NCBI GenBank assembly: GCA_003662515.1
Contig: QMYF01000012.1
Location: forward strand, 1-8,110
Length of the DNA stretch: 8,110 nucleotides
Direction: 5' to 3'
DNA from: Candidatus Hecatellales archaeon
GTDB lineage: Archaea > Thermoproteota > Bathyarchaeia > Hecatellales > Hecatellaceae
Part shown: piece after piece, positions 6,249-8,110 of the stretch
Numbering within the stretch: position 1 is the first letter of the stretch
How the letters are laid out: every line of letters begins with the position of its first letter
Notes under the pieces: model-generated
Told to the model about the DNA's origin: nothing
What the model saw: only the letters and a program-made list of their open reading frames with translations
The model's database searches: none
Translations under genes and position numbers: made by a program

Positions 6249-7808
6249 GTGGAGGTTGGAAAGGTTAGGGTTTCCAAGGGAGACAGAGTTGAGTTGGTGG
6301 TAACCGGGGAGGAAAACGTAAGCTTCGGCCAAATCCTGAAGATTTCAAACCCTTCAGGCAGCACCGTTTACTATGCAAGGGTTACCAATGCCTCAAGCCA
6401 TTCCATGCTGGAGGAGCTTGAGGAGCTTCAGGACCTCAAAGGCTCCATGCGAACCGTCGGCCCCTATACGCAGTGCAGGCTTGTGGAAGCCATGCTCTTC
6501 CTCGAGAAGGTTAAGGATGGAAAGCTTAGGGCTCCAACCTTAAATCCGGACTATGGCTGGCCTGCGGAAACCCTTTCAAAGGGGGATTACGGGAACCTTC
6601 AGGTTTCGGGAAAACTCAGGCTGGGGTATCTCCGGGAGGGGGGACGAGGCGAAGTCAGAGAGGTTATCGTAGGGTTGGATGTCGACTTTATACCCAGGAT
6701 GTCGGCTATCGTGGGGCAGATAGGCTCAGGTAAAACGAATGCTGAGCTTGTGCTTAACGCCGAGCTTATGGCTACCAAAGGCGAAGCAGTAGGCCTCATC
6801 TTCGACTTCCACGGCGAACTGCTCACGGGGAAAAACATTGGGAAGGGGCTGGCGGACCACCCTCTGGCAGCCAGCCGTCTCGTATATGTAGGTTTAGAGA
6901 AGCCGAAAGGGGAGATAGGCTTTCTGCCTTTGAAAATTGGGATGAAAGGTTTCAATCCTGCCATGCTTGGGCTGCTGCTTCCAGATGTAAGCCGCCCTCA
7001 AATCCACTACGCGGCGAAGCTTCAGAGAACCTTCCGGGAGGACTGGGTTAAGAAGGCTGTCGACCTTTACCTGGAAGGCGATGTGGACGCTGTGAAGAAG
7101 CAGGGTGCGTCGGGTTCTGGAAGCGTTATCGAAGCGCTTATGCGTAAGCTGGCAAACCTTGATGAAAACGTTTTCGACCTCAGCCTTCAGGGGGATGTTT
7201 CCAGCCCTATTATGGACTCGCTGAGGCAGGGTAAAACCGTCCTAGTGGATGTTTCAGGCCTACCGGAGGAAGCGCAGAGGCAGGTGGTATGCTGGATTGT
7301 AAGCCGAACCGTAGCCTACTACCGGGAAACCTGGAGAAGCAACTATGAGGACTGGATGAGGCTTCCCTACCTGCTGATAACCTTGGAGGAGGCGCATAAG
7401 TTTCTTGAGGAGAGGGAAAGCCTCTTCTCCGATATAGCTCTCACCCACCGCAAATACAGGGTTGGGCTGAACGCGGTTACGCCGAGGCCCTCCCTCATAA
7501 ACCGGGATGTTTTCGCCGAGCTTTGGACCAAGCTTATCTTGAAAACCACCCTCCGCGAAGACCGGAAATACCTCGCCGACAACACGCCCTACCTTGAATA
7601 TTCAGACACTGAGCTGAAAATGCTGGACATAGGGGAAGGCCTCCTAGTCTCCCAGCCGAAAATCCAATTCGCCGTTCCCGTGAAAATCTTCGACTACCGT
7701 GAATATCTGGAGGAGCATTTAGAGGTGGAAGAGGAAAGCGAATCCTTCGCCTTAAAAGCGAAAATGGGCGAGGTTAAACGTTCAACCTACGAGGAGAACG
7801 TCCTCTAA
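6249..7808 (+). CDS. herA: HerA-like hexameric DNA translocase (HerA/FtsK superfamily ATPase)
   Basis: ATP-driven DNA translocase that binds the NurA dimer and feeds DNA to it in end resection. Length 519 from the GTG chosen here. Order: N-terminal HAS-barrel (about 1-75), linker, then the RecA-like core with Walker A GQIGSGKT at 156-163, IFDFHGE at 184-190, Walker B ITLEEAH at 377-383, and TPRPS at 411-415 with a candidate arginine finger at R413. The DFHGE and TPRPS forms resemble the DMHGEY and QRPS blocks of well-known HerA but differ in detail, so this may be a diverged lineage. The acidic tail (EEESES) may be flexible. Start choice: an upstream TTG at 6219 would overlap nurA and has its GAGG only three bases away; GTG at 6249 has GGGAGGT seven bases upstream, and is preferred. 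Stop TAA at 7806-7808. No Rad50 or Mre11 gene adjoins. Confidence 0.9.
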   Translation: MEVGKVRVSKGDRVELVVTGEENVSFGQILKISNPSGSTVYYARVTNASSHSMLEELEELQDLKGSMRTVGPYTQCRLVEAMLFLEKVKDGKLRAPTLNPDYGWPAETLSKGDYGNLQVSGKLRLGYLREGGRGEVREVIVGLDVDFIPRMSAIVGQIGSGKTNAELVLNAELMATKGEAVGLIFDFHGELLTGKNIGKGLADHPLAASRLVYVGLEKPKGEIGFLPLKIGMKGFNPAMLGLLLPDVSRPQIHYAAKLQRTFREDWVKKAVDLYLEGDVDAVKKQGASGSGSVIEALMRKLANLDENVFDLSLQGDVSSPIMDSLRQGKTVLVDVSGLPEEAQRQVVCWIVSRTVAYYRETWRSNYEDWMRLPYLLITLEEAHKFLEERESLFSDIALTHRKYRVGLNAVTPRPSLINRDVFAELWTKLILKTTLREDRKYLADNTPYLEYSDTELKMLDIGEGLLVSQPKIQFAVPVKIFDYREYLEEHLEVEEESESFALKAKMGEVKRSTYEENVL

Positions 7809-7815
7809 GCTCTCC

Positions 7816-7844
7816 CCCTCCTCTGCTCTTGCCGCTGAGGAGGG
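7816..7844 (+). terminator. Candidate hairpin after herA
   Basis: CCCTCCTC at 7816-7823 is exactly complementary to GAGGAGGG at 7837-7844, with a 13-base loop that can add two more pairs after a mismatch (G7825-C7835, C7826-G7834). It begins 8 bases past the herA stop. There is no clean T-run behind it on the + strand (AAAAATTTATT follows), and archaeal termination depends mainly on T-runs, so a terminator role is uncertain. Its 3' arm also abuts the tRNA promoter. Confidence 0.3.
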
Positions 7845-7855
7845 AAAAATTTATT
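7845..7855 (+). promoter_or_regulatory. TATA-like promoter of tRNA-Ile
   Basis: AAAAATTTATT is the most AT-rich stretch nearby. Its centre is about 34 bases before the mature tRNA 5' end, fitting archaeal tRNA promoters with a short leader to be trimmed by RNase P. The purine-rich AGGG just before it could act as the TFB element. Confidence 0.6.
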
Positions 7856-7883
7856 CCCTAAGGAGGCAAATCAGAAATTGCTG

Positions 7884-7976
7884 GGGCCGGTGGCTCAGCC
7901 TGGTTAGAGCACACGGCTGATAAAGGGTAGGCCTTTGGAAACCGTGGGGTCGCCGGTTCAAATCCGGCCCGGCCCA
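7884..7976 (+). tRNA. tRNA-Ile (anticodon GAU) with an 18-base intron
   Basis: A full cloverleaf folds without mismatch: acceptor GGGCCGG (7884-7890) with CCGGCCC (7969-7975); D stem GCTC/GAGC (7893-7896, 7907-7910) with loop AGCCTGGTTA; anticodon stem CACGG (7912-7916) with CCGTG (7942-7946); variable loop GGGTC; T stem GCCGG/CCGGC with loop TTCAAAT; discriminator A7976. The spliced anticodon loop is CTGATAA, so the anticodon is GAU (7919-7921), reading AUC/AUU isoleucine codons. The mature tRNA is 75 nt before CCA, which is not encoded and must be added by the CCA-adding enzyme. The minus-strand reading frame on its right begins its stop codon at the next base. Confidence 0.96.
7923..7940 (+). 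other. Archaeal tRNA intron at position 37/38 with bulge-helix-bulge motif
   Basis: The 18-base intron lies at the canonical 37/38 site. Both splice sites fit the archaeal endonuclease motif: 5' bulge TA|A (7921-7923), four-pair central helix CTGA (7917-7920) with TTGG (7935-7938) using two G-U pairs, and 3' bulge AA|A (7939-7941). An internal helix AGG (7924-7926) with CCT (7932-7934) closes a five-base loop. The central helix involves anticodon bases, so removal is needed for function. It is near the small end for archaeal introns. Confidence 0.9.
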
Positions 7977-8110
7977 TCAACCCTCCCTCAACTTTTCCAG
8001 CAGCATCCTCATGGCCGCCGCCTTCCCACCTTCAACCTTCCACCCAAGGTTTAACCAGCTTAGGGAGGCTGCCACGAGGATGCTGCTGGCAAAGTCGAGG
8101 GGGGGTTGAT
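7976..8110. repeat. 135-base near-palindrome (inverted repeat) abutting the tRNA 3' end
   Basis: Bases 7976-8010 and 8076-8110 are inverted copies matching at 32 of 35 positions; the differences are T7984/G8102, A7990/C8096 and T7996/C8090. Pairing continues inward to 8024/8062 for a total of 42 of 49. The centre has another stem, TTCAACCTT (8031-8039) with AAGGTTTAA (8046-8054), 8 of 9, around a 6-base loop. The left end is exactly at the tRNA discriminator; the right end is the window edge, so the arms may be longer. Confidence 0.8.
7977..8110 (-). CDS. 3' end of an unidentified minus-strand gene (partial)
   Basis: On the minus strand a frame is open from the right edge to TGA at 7979-7977, giving the last 43 or so residues of a protein. 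They start QPPLDFASSILVAASL, continue SWLNLGWKVEGG and end KAAAMRMLLEKLREG. It reads as a plausible C-terminus with two helices, the first hydrophobic, the second amphipathic, and codon choice like the neighbours. I do not recognise the family. The stop codon is immediately adjacent to the tRNA discriminator, so the gene and tRNA converge with no spacer. The region is at the same time a strong near-palindrome, and the + strand is also open there (ending TGA at 8107-8109), so the coding call could be an accident of the inverted repeat. Confidence 0.4.
   Translation of the reverse strand, partial: QPPLDFASSILVAASLSWLNLGWKVEGGKAAAMRMLLEKLREG

Noticed and set aside
6599..6964. 121-codon minus-strand frame opposite herA
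   Set aside because: It covers the HerA Walker A region on the opposite strand and has shadow-like Ser/Pro-rich composition.
8011..8109. Small + strand gene starting ATG at 8011
   Set aside because: Only 32 codons, no ribosome site, and explained by the mirror symmetry of the near-palindrome; the minus-strand frame is the better coding candidate.
1..8110. CRISPR array, insertion sequence or toxin-antitoxin module
   Set aside because: No regularly spaced direct repeats, no transposase, and no short paired genes were seen anywhere in the window.

Overview
The window looks like chromosomal DNA from a TACK-type archaeon, possibly Bathyarchaeia-like; this assignment is inferred from gene content only. 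The supporting signs are a NurA-HerA pair, an archaeal-type valyl-tRNA synthetase with HVGG/HKSKG signatures, a tRNA-Ile with a bulge-helix-bulge (BHB) intron and no encoded CCA, TATA-like boxes, and GGAGG/GGTGA ribosome binding sites in front of TTG, GTG and ATG starts. Coding density is very high and nothing in the main gene block looks foreign.

Layout. At the left edge, on the + strand, is the 3' three-quarters of a 2-isopropylmalate/citramalate synthase (LeuA family). It converges on, and overlaps by 4 bases, a three-gene minus-strand operon transcribed in the order calcineurin-like phosphoesterase (5046-4423), metallo-beta-lactamase-fold hydrolase (4411-3608), valyl-tRNA synthetase (3603-1183). 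A 145-base intergenic region (5047-5191) carries divergent promoter-like elements. From it the + strand operon nurA (5192-6232) and herA (6249-7808) is read. After herA come a weak hairpin, a TATA-like box and an intron-containing tRNA-Ile(GAU) gene (7884-7976). Directly after the tRNA, starting at the first base past its discriminator, is the 3' end of a minus-strand reading frame that runs off the right edge. That stretch also forms a 135-base near-palindrome.

How the genes work together. NurA (5'-3' nuclease) and HerA (hexameric translocase) form the archaeal DNA-end resection machine; no Mre11 or Rad50 gene is visible beside them. The divergent operon joins two metal-dependent hydrolases to valyl-tRNA synthetase; the tight spacing supports co-transcription but not a shared pathway. 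The LeuA-family gene (branched-chain amino acid synthesis), ValRS and tRNA-Ile lie near each other, which may be coincidence.

The most unexplained signal is the near-palindrome at 7976-8110. Its outer 35 bases match on opposite strands at 32 of 35 positions. It begins exactly at the tRNA 3' end and reaches the window edge, so its full extent is unknown. The main genes are otherwise ordinary archaeal housekeeping and repair genes, and I do not see a clear new multi-gene system.
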